Below the pieces are notes generated by a model. The model was not told the origin of the DNA. It saw nothing but the letters and a program-made list of their open reading frames with translations, and did no database searches. A program made the translations under genes and the position numbers. 64,000 nucleotides of DNA from Psychrobacter nivimaris (GTDB taxonomy: Bacteria; Pseudomonadota; Gammaproteobacteria; Pseudomonadales; Moraxellaceae): NCBI RefSeq assembly GCF_009812035.1, contig NZ_VZIZ01000014.1:115266-179265 (forward strand), in the 5' to 3' direction. How positions within the stretch are numbered: the first letter of the stretch is position 1; every line of letters begins with the position of its first letter. Shown piece by piece: positions 8,936 to 18,746 of this stretch.

Positions 8936-10198
8936 ATGGACACACAAGTGTTTGATATACATATTATCGGTGGTGGCATTATCGGGCTATGTGCTGCGGT
9001 TACCCTACAGTCTCGCGGGGTAAAAGTTGCGATTTTGGAAGCCGATAAAATCGGTCGCGGTGCAACTTATGGCAACGCAGGTCACATTGCCACTGAACAG
9101 GTTTTCCCTATCGCTGATGCCAGTATCTTACGACATGTTCCTGCCATGCTACTCAACCCTGAAGGACCTTTGCGTATAGATTGGCGCTACCTTCCACGCT
9201 TAGCACCATGGGCCTTCAAGTTATTACTTAATATGCGTACCGAACCATTTGCACGCAGTCACCAAGCGCTTTTGGCATTAAATGCACAGAGCCTTCAAGC
9301 TTGGCAAGATTTTACCAAAGAGTGGCAATTACATTCTTGGGTACAAATACAAGGATCTGTATTAACCGCAGAGACGCCCAACAGCCTAAAAGTGCTGACT
9401 GAACACGGCCAACGCTTAAACCGTTTAGGGGTTTCTAACAACCTACTCTCACAATCAGCACTGACAGATCTTGAGCCTGCGTTAAAAGACAATCAATTGG
9501 GTGCTTTGTTTTTTCCAGAGACAGGTCATATCACCAATATAGAAGCCATTACCCATAAATTAAGTACTATTTTTAGATCGCTTGGTGGTCAGATTTATGA
9601 AAATTGCCGTGTTCTGAGCGCGGAAGTAATAACTGATGGTATTCGTTTGACGACGACACAAAAGCAGCTTCATGCCAGCAAAATTATGCTCGCCGCAGGG
9701 GCGCATTCTAAAGCCTTAGCCAAACAGCTAACAGGCGTCTCAGTACCAATGGATACAGAGCGAGGCTATCACCTGATGCTTCCTAACGAAAGTCAGCGTC
9801 TTACCATCCCTATTTCTAGCATGGATCGCCGCTTTATTATGACACCAATGGAAAAAGGGCTGCGCTTGGCTGGCACTGTTGAGTATGCAGGACTTGAGGC
9901 GCCAGCAAACATGAACCGTGCGAATATGCTGTTGAAACAAGCTCAAGCAATGCTAAAGATCCCACTAGATAGTGACAGCAATACGCAATGGATGGGGTTT
10001 AGACCTTCTACAGCAGACTCACTACCTGTCATAGATAGACGTAATTCAGTCTTTTTAAACTTTGGTCATCAGCATCTAGGTCTGACCCAAGCTGTCGTAA
10101 GCGCACAGATGATCGCGGCTTTGTATTTTGGCGATACTGCCATGGTAGATCCTACTGCCTATCGTCTAAACCGCTTCAAACGTAAATCTTTTAAATAA
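8936..10198 (+). CDS. DadA-type FAD oxidoreductase, D-hydroxyproline dehydrogenase
   Basis: A 420-residue flavoprotein of the D-amino-acid dehydrogenase (DAO/DadA) family. The N-terminal dinucleotide fold is IIGGGIIGLCAAV (GGGIIG at 12-17), followed by GRGATYGNAGHIATEQ. A C-terminal GFRPSTADSLPVID closes the FAD site. In this context it should oxidise cis-4-hydroxy-D-proline to 1-pyrroline-4-hydroxy-2-carboxylate and pass electrons to the respiratory chain. It is a single-gene enzyme rather than the three-subunit form seen in some pseudomonads. It starts 69 bases after the epimerase, so co-transcription is likely. A general D-amino-acid dehydrogenase activity cannot be excluded. Confidence 0.88.
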   Translation: MDTQVFDIHIIGGGIIGLCAAVTLQSRGVKVAILEADKIGRGATYGNAGHIATEQVFPIADASILRHVPAMLLNPEGPLRIDWRYLPRLAPWAFKLLLNMRTEPFARSHQALLALNAQSLQAWQDFTKEWQLHSWVQIQGSVLTAETPNSLKVLTEHGQRLNRLGVSNNLLSQSALTDLEPALKDNQLGALFFPETGHITNIEAITHKLSTIFRSLGGQIYENCRVLSAEVITDGIRLTTTQKQLHASKIMLAAGAHSKALAKQLTGVSVPMDTERGYHLMLPNESQRLTIPISSMDRRFIMTPMEKGLRLAGTVEYAGLEAPANMNRANMLLKQAQAMLKIPLDSDSNTQWMGFRPSTADSLPVIDRRNSVFLNFGHQHLGLTQAVVSAQMIAALYFGDTAMVDPTAYRLNRFKRKSFK

Positions 10199-10298
10199 TA
10201 ATCGAACATTTTATCTCTATGACAACTCATAGAACCAACAACGTCGCTAATAGCTCATGGCTTACTAACGGCTTTTACTTCCAAATAAGGATATTTAT

Positions 10299-11162
10299 AT
10301 GAACATTCATGGCGTTTTAGTCCCTATCGTTACTCCTTTCGATGTTAATGGAGATATCGATACTCAAAAGTTAACCGAACTGGTCAATGTATTCGTAGAA
10401 AAAGGCGTTACCGGAATCGTAGCTTGCGGTACAACGGGTGAATACTACACGTTCTCGCCTGCAGAGCGTGAACTGGTTTTGACCACTATCGCTGACGCTG
10501 CCAAAGGCAAAGTCACTCTAATTGCAGGTATCAACAGTTTATCGACCAATCATTCTATCGAACTTGCTCACCAAGCCAAAAACTTGGGCTACGACGGCTT
10601 AATGTTATCAGCCAATCCGTATAGCCTACCAGACCAAGACGGTATTATTGCGCATTTTGAAACCGTCGCTGATGCCACTGACTTACCTATCATTATGTAC
10701 AATTTTCCAGCACGCGTCGGTGTAAGCATTGAGTTTGAAACCGTCGCGCATTTATCCAAACATCCCAATATTGTAGGTGTCAAAGAAAGCAGCGGCGATT
10801 TTAGCCATGCATTACGTATGCTACAGGCTGATTTTGAAAACTTTGAAGTGGTTTGTGGTTGTGACGACCAACCAGTAGATTTCTTCTTTTGGGGTGCTAA
10901 GAGCTGGATCGCTGGTGCGGCTAACGTATTTCCAGCAGAACAAGTCGCATTGTTTGAAGCCACAAAAAAAGGCGATTGGAACCATGCTAAGGAGCTGATG
11001 ACAGCCATGTATCCTGCTATCCACTCTATGGAGTCTGGAAACTATAACCAAAAAGCCAAAGCAGGCTGCATTAACGGGAGCATCAATATTGGGTCAGTAC
11101 GACTACCTTTGACCGATATGTCAAAAGAAGAGACTCAGTCATTTTTAGCACTTCTGTCTTGA
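10299..11162 (+). CDS. 1-pyrroline-4-hydroxy-2-carboxylate deaminase (DapA/NAL superfamily)
   Basis: A 287-residue TIM-barrel class I aldolase-like protein. It has the GTTGE loop (44-48), catalytic Tyr134 in IIMYNFP and the Schiff-base Lys162 in VGVKESSGD. By family alone it could be dihydrodipicolinate synthase or N-acetylneuraminate lyase. Its place between a hydroxyproline dehydrogenase and a semialdehyde dehydrogenase indicates the deaminase that turns pyrroline-4-hydroxy-2-carboxylate into 2-oxoglutarate semialdehyde and ammonia. Confidence 0.88.
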   Translation: MNIHGVLVPIVTPFDVNGDIDTQKLTELVNVFVEKGVTGIVACGTTGEYYTFSPAERELVLTTIADAAKGKVTLIAGINSLSTNHSIELAHQAKNLGYDGLMLSANPYSLPDQDGIIAHFETVADATDLPIIMYNFPARVGVSIEFETVAHLSKHPNIVGVKESSGDFSHALRMLQADFENFEVVCGCDDQPVDFFFWGAKSWIAGAANVFPAEQVALFEATKKGDWNHAKELMTAMYPAIHSMESGNYNQKAKAGCINGSINIGSVRLPLTDMSKEETQSFLALLS

Positions 11163-11214
11163 TACATCGCACCATTCTTATCATTCCTACCATTGTATAG
11201 AAAAGGACAATCTA

Positions 11215-12702
11215 ATGAGTATGACCACAGCGCAAGTCTTCGAACTCGCCAGCAACCAACAGCTTTGGGCAGGCCATTTAATAGATACCACAGCACCAGT
11301 ATCCGAGACAACACTCCCTAACTACAGCCCTATTGATAATACCTGCATAGGTAGCATTGCTAATGGAAGTCAGCAAGATGTTAATACGGCGGTCGCGGCA
11401 GCCCGAGACGCTTTTGAACATGGCGAGTGGCGACGGATGTCTCCTGCAGAGCGCAAAGCTATCATGCAGCGCTGGTGTCAATTGATGCATGAGCATATGG
11501 ATGAGTTAGCTGCCCTAGATTGCGTCGATGCAGGCAAGCCTATTACAGAATGTCTCAACACTGACCTGCCCGCTACGATTGAAACCTTCGAATGGTACGC
11601 CGAAACGGCTGATAAAGTTTTTGGCAAGGTTGCTCCTACTGGCGCAGATGCGCTAGGCCTTGTGGTACAAGAGCCTATCGGTGTAGTGGGTGCAGTACTA
11701 CCATGGAATTTCCCAGCACAAATGTATGCATGGAAAGTTGCACCCGCATTAATAACTGGCAACTCAGTCATTGTTAAACCGGCTGAATTAACCTCGCTCT
11801 CAGCATATCGATTAACACAATTGGCGTACGAGGCTGGCGTGCCAAAGGCGGCGTTGCAGTTAGTCTGTGGGCTTGGGGAAGAAGTAGGTGCGGCACTCGG
11901 TCAGCATATGGATGTTGATATGGTTTCTTTTACAGGATCAACCGAAGTCGGTCGACTGTTTCTACAGTACTCTGCACAAAGCAATCTTAAGGAAGTCGTC
12001 TTAGAGTGTGGTGGCAAAAGCCCTCAAATCGTCTTTGCAGATGCCATTATCAATGAACAAACCATCGAGCATATTTTATCCGCTGCTTTTTGGAATATGA
12101 GCGAAAACTGTAGCTGTGGTTCACGTCTACTTGTCCATTCTAGTCAAAAAGAAGCCTTGTTAACGCTATTAAAAGAAGGTCTTCAGTCTTGGAAGGTTGG
12201 TCATCCTTACGATCCTGAGGTCGCTATTGGCCCAATGATCGAAAAAGCGCATTTTGAGAAAGTAATATCGCATCTCAATACTGCCAAAACGGAAGGTGCT
12301 CTTTTGATCGCAGGTGGACATATCCACGATGAACTCGGTAGTGGCTGGTATATCGAGCCTACCGTCTTTGATAATGTCAGCCCGGATATGACGCTGTTTA
12401 AAGAAGAGGTTTTTGGTCCGCTTTTAGCTGTCACAAGTTTTGAAACCGAAGAGGAAGCTATTCAGCTCGCCAATCAGAGTGATTATGGGCTTGCCGCTTC
12501 CTTCTATACACAAAACGTCCATCGCGCATTCCGCGTGGCATCCGCTATTAAAGCTGGTACCGTCTCGATTAATGGTTTCTCTGAGGGCGATATTACGACA
12601 CCTTTTGGTGGTTATAAACAATCTGGCTTCGGTGGTCGTGACAATGGCTTAGAGGCGTTGTCCCAGTATACCCAAACCAAAACTATCTGGTTGGTGAACT
12701 AA
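11215..12702 (+). CDS. Aldehyde dehydrogenase, probable 2-oxoglutarate semialdehyde dehydrogenase
   Basis: A 495-residue NAD(P)-dependent aldehyde dehydrogenase. It has Asn165 in PWNFP, Lys188 in VIVKPAE, the coenzyme loop FTGSTEVG, general base Glu264 in LECGGKSP and the nucleophile Cys299 in SENCSCGSR. The second Cys two residues later is common in this branch. The sequence resembles the PuuC-like group of amino-aldehyde dehydrogenases, so the substrate is assigned from context: it sits directly after the deaminase that makes 2-oxoglutarate semialdehyde, and would complete the route to the TCA cycle. Confidence 0.87.
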   Translation: MSMTTAQVFELASNQQLWAGHLIDTTAPVSETTLPNYSPIDNTCIGSIANGSQQDVNTAVAAARDAFEHGEWRRMSPAERKAIMQRWCQLMHEHMDELAALDCVDAGKPITECLNTDLPATIETFEWYAETADKVFGKVAPTGADALGLVVQEPIGVVGAVLPWNFPAQMYAWKVAPALITGNSVIVKPAELTSLSAYRLTQLAYEAGVPKAALQLVCGLGEEVGAALGQHMDVDMVSFTGSTEVGRLFLQYSAQSNLKEVVLECGGKSPQIVFADAIINEQTIEHILSAAFWNMSENCSCGSRLLVHSSQKEALLTLLKEGLQSWKVGHPYDPEVAIGPMIEKAHFEKVISHLNTAKTEGALLIAGGHIHDELGSGWYIEPTVFDNVSPDMTLFKEEVFGPLLAVTSFETEEEAIQLANQSDYGLAASFYTQNVHRAFRVASAIKAGTVSINGFSEGDITTPFGGYKQSGFGGRDNGLEALSQYTQTKTIWLVN

Positions 12703-12769
12703 AAACTGACATTGTCCGCTATCCACGCCCAAGTCAGCATAACCAAAAACATTACAAGGAAGTAAAGTT

Positions 12770-14227
12770 ATGGAAAATATCATCAATACTATCGTCGGGT
12801 ATATTTGGAGTGACGCCCTAGTCTATCTTGCGTTAGGCGTCGGCATATATTTTACAATTATGACTCGTGCCGTACAAATCCGTTATTTCAAAGAAATGAT
12901 TAGGCTGTTGTTCGACAAACAAAGCTCATCAGCTGGGATTAGCTCCTTCCAAGCTTTCTGTATGGCGCTATCAGGACGTATTGGTGTGGGTAATATCGCT
13001 GGGGTTGCAACAGCCATTGCAGCAGGTGGCCCTGGGGCGGTATTTTGGATGATTTTCATGGGTGTGTTAGGTGGTGCTAGCGCTTTTATTGAGTCTACCT
13101 TAGCGCAGGTATACAAACATAAGGTCGGCGATCAATATCGTGGCGGCTCCCCTTTTTATATTGAAAGAGGATTAAAGCTAAAACCTTTTGCTATCATCGT
13201 CGCTATCGTGACCTGTCTATCTTACGGCGTGTTAGTGCCTGGTGTACAGGCCAATACCATTGCGGACTCTTTTGATACAGCATTTAACATACCGCCCGTT
13301 GTAACAGGGATTATCCTTGTCGTACTATTAGGTATCATTATATTTGGCGGTGTAAAGCGTATTGCTAATTTTGCAGGAAAAGTCGTACCTGTCATGGCAA
13401 TTGGTTATATCCTTATGATGGTGATTGTATTGGCATTTAACGCTCAAAATATCCCTGCAATGTTTGCACTTATCTTTAAGAGTGCTTTTGGCATGGATGC
13501 AGTGTTTGGTGGTATGGTTGGAACTGCTATCTCTTGGGGCGTACGCCGTGCTGTTTTCTCAAACGTTGCGGGTGCTGGCGAGGCGACCTTTAGCTCAGCG
13601 GCAGCCGAAGTATCACATCCTGCTAAACAAGGCTTAGTGCAAAGCTTCTCTATCTACATCGATACGGTGCTTGTCTGTACTGCAACAGCGCTAATGATTC
13701 TATCAACTGGCATGTATAACGTGGTGACCCCTGAAGGTGTAACCCTAGTTGATAATATGCCTGGTGTTGAAGCTGGCACGGCATTTACCCAAGCTGCTGT
13801 CTCCACTGTCTTTAACCAGTATGGAAGTGGTTTTGTTGCGATTGCTATCTTTTTATTCGCCTTCACCTGCTTGGTTGCTTATTACTATATTGCCGAAACT
13901 ACGTTGGTCTATTTGGACAATAAACTGCGCTACCCCATTCTCAAACATGCACTCAAACTGGTCTTTTTAATCGTTTGTTTCACTGGTAGTGTTCAGTCAA
14001 TCGGTATGATGTGGGCGTTAGGTGATATAGGGTTTGGTAGTATGTGCTACTTAAACTTCATTGCTATTTTACTGCTAAGTAAAGTTGCTCTAAAAGTTCT
14101 AAAAGACTACGACGAGCAGATGAAATTAGGTATAAATCCTGTCTTTGACCCTAGAAAGGCTGGAGTGGATAATGCGGACTTTTGGATAGAATATAGCAAT
14201 GAGCATGGTCATAAAAAATTGCTCTAA
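12770..14227 (+). CDS. Alanine/glycine:cation symporter (AGCS) family transporter
   Basis: A 485-residue inner-membrane protein with about ten hydrophobic segments and AGCS hallmarks: SGRIGVGNIAGVATAIAAGG near residue 70, GPGAVFWMIFMG, and SNVAGAGEATFSSAAAEV. The family moves neutral amino acids with Na+ or H+. As the last gene of the hydroxyproline set, 67 bases after the aldehyde dehydrogenase, it is the likely uptake system for hydroxyproline or a related D- or imino acid. The family call is firm; the substrate is inferred. Confidence 0.9.
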   Translation: MENIINTIVGYIWSDALVYLALGVGIYFTIMTRAVQIRYFKEMIRLLFDKQSSSAGISSFQAFCMALSGRIGVGNIAGVATAIAAGGPGAVFWMIFMGVLGGASAFIESTLAQVYKHKVGDQYRGGSPFYIERGLKLKPFAIIVAIVTCLSYGVLVPGVQANTIADSFDTAFNIPPVVTGIILVVLLGIIIFGGVKRIANFAGKVVPVMAIGYILMMVIVLAFNAQNIPAMFALIFKSAFGMDAVFGGMVGTAISWGVRRAVFSNVAGAGEATFSSAAAEVSHPAKQGLVQSFSIYIDTVLVCTATALMILSTGMYNVVTPEGVTLVDNMPGVEAGTAFTQAAVSTVFNQYGSGFVAIAIFLFAFTCLVAYYYIAETTLVYLDNKLRYPILKHALKLVFLIVCFTGSVQSIGMMWALGDIGFGSMCYLNFIAILLLSKVALKVLKDYDEQMKLGINPVFDPRKAGVDNADFWIEYSNEHGHKKLL

Positions 14228-14387
14228 TAATAGTGCATTAGAGGTCTGCCAGTATCTACTAGTAAAAAAGTTGCTATCAACATCAAGCAGGCCTCACCTA
14301 TTTATGTTAAATTGCAAAAAACCATAAGGATATTACGTATAAGATAACCATAGTATTGTATCCACTCATTTGATAGGAAGGTTGAAG

Positions 14388-17168
14388 ATGACACTAGATA
14401 ACAACGTACTACGTAAACGCACCAGCTTGTTGGGTTCATTATTAGGTGATGCTATTTCTCGCCAATCTGGTGAGCAGACGCTAGATACGATTGAGACACT
14501 GCGCAAAGGCTTTATTCAACAGCGCCGTGAGCCGAATGAGGCACATAAACAGCAGCTTATCGATTTTATTGCTTCCTTGGACAATCAAACCCTAAAAAAC
14601 GTCATACGCGGCTTTTCTATCTATTTTTTCCTAGCCAATCTAAGTGAAGAGAACTACTTGCGTGAGCAACGTCATGAGCTGCGTATGCAATCGGAGCAAA
14701 GCTGGGAAGGATCGTTTCGCCGTACCTTGCTTGAATGTCGTGAACGAAATATCGAGCCCGCTCAAATGCAAGAGCTGATTGATCAGCTAAAGTTTACACC
14801 TGTATTTACGGCGCATCCTACCGAAGCGCGTCGCCGTACAACGATGAATATCTTACAAAGTCTATTCGCCCACAGCGACGCTTTAAACAACGTGTCTGAA
14901 AACAGCTTCGCCTACGAGCAAGCCAAAGAGCAAACTGCGCAAACGATTGACTTATTATGGTCGTCAGATGAAGTGCGCACGCGCAAACCATTGGTATATG
15001 ACGAGATTAACAACGGCCTGCATTACTTTAACGCCAGTTTGTTCAATGCGATTCCCAAAGTATATCGTAATATCAAAAAAGCCATTGTCGATATCTATCC
15101 GGAGCTTACAGACTATCCCTTGCCTGCCTTTATGAGCTTTGGTTCATGGATTGGTGGCGATAGAGATGGCAATCCTTTTGTGACTTTTGAGACCACAGAA
15201 CTTGCCGTATTGATGCATGCTGATACCGTGCTGCGTCACTATCAGGTGCTACTCAAAAAGCTGCGCCGCCAGCTGATTCATAGTGACACCATTGTCACCG
15301 TTTCACCTGACGTATATGCCAAAATCAAAAGTTATGATGAGCTCGATCAGCGTGTGTTTGACTATAACCTCGATGACTATGGCAATGAGCCATATCGTCG
15401 CCTGCTCTCTATCATTCTGACTAAAGTCAAAGCAACCAATCGCCGCATCCAAAGCAAAGGCACGGATATCGAGGCTGAAAAAGACGCCTATGCCAATCCA
15501 GAAGAATTACTAGAAGACCTGCGCATTATCCGTCAAAGTGTCAATACACACGATACGGCACACAGCGATGGATTACTGCTAGATGTCATTCGTTTGGTCA
15601 AAACTTGCGGCTTTCATTTGGCTGCGCTCGATATCCGTCAAGAGTCGTCATACCATGGTGAAGTGATCGCAGATATCTTTGCTAGTGCCTCCAACCTGCC
15701 TGATTATCAGACGTTAAGCGAAACCGAACGTCAAGAGTGGTTGACGCGCTTGCTAGAAAAACCAGGCACGCCGCTTATCTATACTGATAACCTGACAGAC
15801 AAAACGCGTGAACAATTGTCACTGATGAATTCGGTCGCTACTCTACGCAAACTGGTGGGACAGGCTACTTTTGGTAGTTATGTTATCTCGATGACCAATA
15901 ATGCTAGCCAGCTACTAGAAGTATTGCTGCTCATGCGGTTTGCAGGCTTATGCAGAATTGATGACAAAGGCCAGTTGTCTGCTGATTTGCCAGTTGCACC
16001 ATTGTTTGAAACCATCGAAGATCTCAAAAATATCGATAAAATCTTGCCTGCCGTGTTAGACAATCCACTGTATCGTGGACTGCTACAGAACACGGACAAC
16101 ACGCAAGAGATTATGCTAGGTTATTCAGACTCATCAAAAGACGGCGGCATTATCACCTCTGCTTGGCAGCTTTATAGTGCACAGCAAACTATTAATAACA
16201 TTGCTGAGCACTATGGTATAAAAACACGCTTGTTCCATGGTCGTGGCGGTTCTGTGAGCCGTGGTGGTGGATCAACGCACAAAGCCATTGCTGCACAGCC
16301 AGCTGGCACGCTACATGGTCAGATTAAGGTAACTGAGCAAGGCGAAGTGCTTTATGCTAAGTATGCCAATACGGACACCGCTGTGTTTGAGCTGACCATG
16401 GCGATCACGGGTACACTAAAAGCCTGCTCTACACGGTTTGTGGTACAACCGACTGAGTTGCCAGAGTATGAAGCGCTGTTTGCACGCTTAGCAGACGCAG
16501 GTGAACAACGCTATCGCGAGCTGACCGATCATACCGAAGGGTTTTATAAATTCTATTCCGAGGTGACCCCAGTACAAGAAATCTCGTTATTAAACATTGG
16601 CTCACGTCCTGCCCATCGCAAAAAAGGCCTACCAAGTAAAACCACCTTGCGAGCGATTCCTTGGGTATTTGGCTGGTCATTGGCACGCTTTACCTTACCT
16701 GCTTGGTATGGCGTCGGTAGTGCACTGGATAGCGTCAAAAAAGACGAAGCATTGATGAAAGAGATGAATCAGCATTGGCCTTTCTTTAGCGTATTTATCA
16801 GTAATATCGAGATGGCCTTTACCAAAGCCAATATGAATATTGCCGAGGCCTATAGCCAACTATGTGATGATGAGCCGTTACGCGAAAAAATCATGACATC
16901 GGTCACCGATGAATACACGCTGACCAATTCAGGATTAAACTCTCTGCTTGAGCAAGACTATTTATTGTCCAATCAGCAAAACCTTGCTTCATCCCTGCAG
17001 TGGCGAGACGCTTATCTAGATCCTATTAACTATATCCAGATTGAGCTGTTGAAGCGTGCTAGACAACAGGATACCCCGAACGATTCGGCACATGGCAACC
17101 TTAATGTAGAAGATCCATTAATCCGTAGTATCAATGCGCTGGCTGCAGGGTTACGAAATACTGGTTAG
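14388..17168 (+). CDS. ppc: Phosphoenolpyruvate carboxylase
   Basis: A 926-residue cytoplasmic enzyme that carboxylates phosphoenolpyruvate to oxaloacetate to refill the TCA cycle. Catalytic signatures are complete: FTAHPTEARRRT with the essential His, GGDRDGNPFVT, ALDIRQES, GYSDSSKDGG, and the mobile Gly-rich loop FHGRGGSVSRGGG; the C-terminus is GLRNTG, typical of the family. ATG 14388 is chosen because AGGAAGG precedes it by a normal distance; an upstream in-frame ATG at 14370 would include that ribosome site in the coding region. It is a stand-alone gene, with a strong hairpin behind it. Confidence 0.96.
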   Translation: MTLDNNVLRKRTSLLGSLLGDAISRQSGEQTLDTIETLRKGFIQQRREPNEAHKQQLIDFIASLDNQTLKNVIRGFSIYFFLANLSEENYLREQRHELRMQSEQSWEGSFRRTLLECRERNIEPAQMQELIDQLKFTPVFTAHPTEARRRTTMNILQSLFAHSDALNNVSENSFAYEQAKEQTAQTIDLLWSSDEVRTRKPLVYDEINNGLHYFNASLFNAIPKVYRNIKKAIVDIYPELTDYPLPAFMSFGSWIGGDRDGNPFVTFETTELAVLMHADTVLRHYQVLLKKLRRQLIHSDTIVTVSPDVYAKIKSYDELDQRVFDYNLDDYGNEPYRRLLSIILTKVKATNRRIQSKGTDIEAEKDAYANPEELLEDLRIIRQSVNTHDTAHSDGLLLDVIRLVKTCGFHLAALDIRQESSYHGEVIADIFASASNLPDYQTLSETERQEWLTRLLEKPGTPLIYTDNLTDKTREQLSLMNSVATLRKLVGQATFGSYVISMTNNASQLLEVLLLMRFAGLCRIDDKGQLSADLPVAPLFETIEDLKNIDKILPAVLDNPLYRGLLQNTDNTQEIMLGYSDSSKDGGIITSAWQLYSAQQTINNIAEHYGIKTRLFHGRGGSVSRGGGSTHKAIAAQPAGTLHGQIKVTEQGEVLYAKYANTDTAVFELTMAITGTLKACSTRFVVQPTELPEYEALFARLADAGEQRYRELTDHTEGFYKFYSEVTPVQEISLLNIGSRPAHRKKGLPSKTTLRAIPWVFGWSLARFTLPAWYGVGSALDSVKKDEALMKEMNQHWPFFSVFISNIEMAFTKANMNIAEAYSQLCDDEPLREKIMTSVTDEYTLTNSGLNSLLEQDYLLSNQQNLASSLQWRDAYLDPINYIQIELLKRARQQDTPNDSAHGNLNVEDPLIRSINALAAGLRNTG

Positions 17169-17225
17169 GGTAGCTTTTCGATAAGTAGCTTTCGGATAAA
17201 TAAAAAGCTTATACCAATTGTCGCA

Positions 17226-17259
17226 AATATTAAGGCTTCGTTCGCGAAGCCTTAATATT
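17226..17259. terminator. 15-bp hairpin with TTCG tetraloop downstream of ppc
   Basis: AATATTAAGGCTTCG, TTCG, CGAAGCCTTAATATT: a perfect stem closed by a very stable tetraloop. There is no T-run after it on the + strand, so it may act as a 3' stabiliser or a rho-assisted terminator rather than a classical terminator. Confidence 0.65.
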
Positions 17260-17290
17260 ATTCAAAACCCTTCAAAAAATATCTCGCCAG

Positions 17291-17326
17291 ATATCAATCG
17301 CAGTTTAGTACTGCGTTGATTGATAT
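17291..17326. repeat. Second imperfect hairpin downstream of ppc
   Basis: ATATCAATC-GCAGT pairs with ACTGC-(GTT)-GATTGATAT around a 5-base loop. It lies 31 bases after the TTCG hairpin and 100 bases before the next start codon. Confidence 0.5.
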
Positions 17327-17425
17327 TGCCTATTAGGTGATTCGTAATTCATTGTTTGAATAACTGATCCGAACAAGATACCGTAAAATATATTTTTACT
17401 TCATGTATATGTAGGGTCTGCTCCA

Positions 17426-18592
17426 ATGGAAACGCCTCAATCAACACCATCTCTAGACATCGCCGTAGCAACTGACTATCAAATAGAATCCGTTGCGCTC
17501 ATTGACCGCGCTATTCAAATACACTGGAATGATGGTATCGACAGTACGTATCACTATATCTGGCTGCGTGATAACTGCCCATCGGCTTTTCATCCGCACA
17601 CTGGCGAGCGTAGCTTTGATTTGCTGAGTATCTCAAAAGATATCCATCCACTATCCGTCTCTTTTGATGAGACAACGCTAACGATTGAATGGTCAGAACA
17701 AGCGCATATCAGTCACTTTGAACAAAGCTGGTTACGTGAGTTTGGGTATTCTAGTGCATTGGTCAAGGACCATAGCAGTCCTTATGAAAGTTGGGATGGC
17801 ACGTTTATTGACCACATCCCCATGTATGACCAGCAGAGCATCATGACCAGTGACAGTTCTTTATATGAGTGGATGAGTGCGCTGGATAAATATGGGCTTA
17901 CTATCATTGATAATATGCCAGATGACTCTGATGCTGGCGTACAGACCGCCATGCGAGTCGATTATCTGCGGCAGACTAACTTCGGTATGACCTTTGATGT
18001 GATATCAGAAAAGTCACCAATCAATTTGGCTTATACCTCGCTCTCATTACCTTTGCATACCGACTTGCCAAATCAGGAGTTGCCTCCAGGCTATCAATTC
18101 TTGCATTTTTTGAGTAATGAAAGCATAGGCGGCGAATCTACTTTCGTAGACGGATTAAAGGTGTTAGAAGGGTTACGAGAAGAGCAGCCTGAGTATTTTC
18201 GCTTGCTTGCCGAATATGCCATTCCCTTTCGTTTTCATGACACTGCCCATGATATCCGTGAGCACCACCCCGTCATCAATTTAGACAACTTTGACAATAT
18301 TGTCGAAATCAAATACAACGCGCATCTTGCAGATGTTTTTGATTTACCAAGTGACGTTATGTACGACTACTACCTTGCTTATCGAGAGCTAATGGCTCGA
18401 TTAAAAGACAGTCGCTATAAGATTGAGTTAAAATTAGCAGCGGGTCAAATGGTGGTTTTTGATAACCGCCGAGTCCTGCATGGGCGTAACGCATTTGATG
18501 AAAACGTCGGTGAGCGTCGTCTCAAAGGCTGTTATGTTGACCGCTCAGAGTTTAAAAGCCGTTTACGAACGCTCAAAAATCAACTGGCTTAA
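17426..18592 (+). CDS. Gamma-butyrobetaine dioxygenase-like 2-oxoglutarate oxygenase
   Basis: A 388-residue Fe(II)/2-oxoglutarate dioxygenase of the TauD/BBOX type. An N-terminal DUF971-like domain (YIWLRDNCPSAFHPHTGERSFD) precedes the oxygenase fold. The iron triad is His211-x-Asp213 (LPLHTDLPNQ) and His352 (RVLHGRNAF), with an Arg (GERRLKG) for 2-oxoglutarate. BBOX makes L-carnitine from gamma-butyrobetaine. The three-Cys/His zinc site of characterised BBOX enzymes is not apparent: only Cys51 is present in this stretch. No carnitine genes adjoin it, so a related trimethyl-amine substrate is possible. The superfamily is firm and the substrate probable. Confidence 0.82.
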   Translation: METPQSTPSLDIAVATDYQIESVALIDRAIQIHWNDGIDSTYHYIWLRDNCPSAFHPHTGERSFDLLSISKDIHPLSVSFDETTLTIEWSEQAHISHFEQSWLREFGYSSALVKDHSSPYESWDGTFIDHIPMYDQQSIMTSDSSLYEWMSALDKYGLTIIDNMPDDSDAGVQTAMRVDYLRQTNFGMTFDVISEKSPINLAYTSLSLPLHTDLPNQELPPGYQFLHFLSNESIGGESTFVDGLKVLEGLREEQPEYFRLLAEYAIPFRFHDTAHDIREHHPVINLDNFDNIVEIKYNAHLADVFDLPSDVMYDYYLAYRELMARLKDSRYKIELKLAAGQMVVFDNRRVLHGRNAFDENVGERRLKGCYVDRSEFKSRLRTLKNQLA

Positions 18593-18633
18593 CACGATTC
18601 ACAAGCTAGCTAAAGCATGGAGCACTGAGCCCA

Positions 18634-18686
18634 CAAAAAAAGCCCCATTTCTCTTCTCTCATGTTTAGAGAGGAGAAATGGGGCTT
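18634..18686 (-). terminator. Terminator of the small membrane-protein gene
   Basis: AGCCCCATTTCTC (18641-18653) pairs with GAGAAATGGGGCT, with further pairing inside. An A-run at 18634-18640 gives the T-tract when read on the - strand. It may also slow + strand readthrough from the dioxygenase gene. Confidence 0.75.
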
Positions 18687-18746
18687 AATATTATTCACTT
18701 ACTGACTTATAGCTATCAACATAATCTTATAGTACTAATAGTGGCC

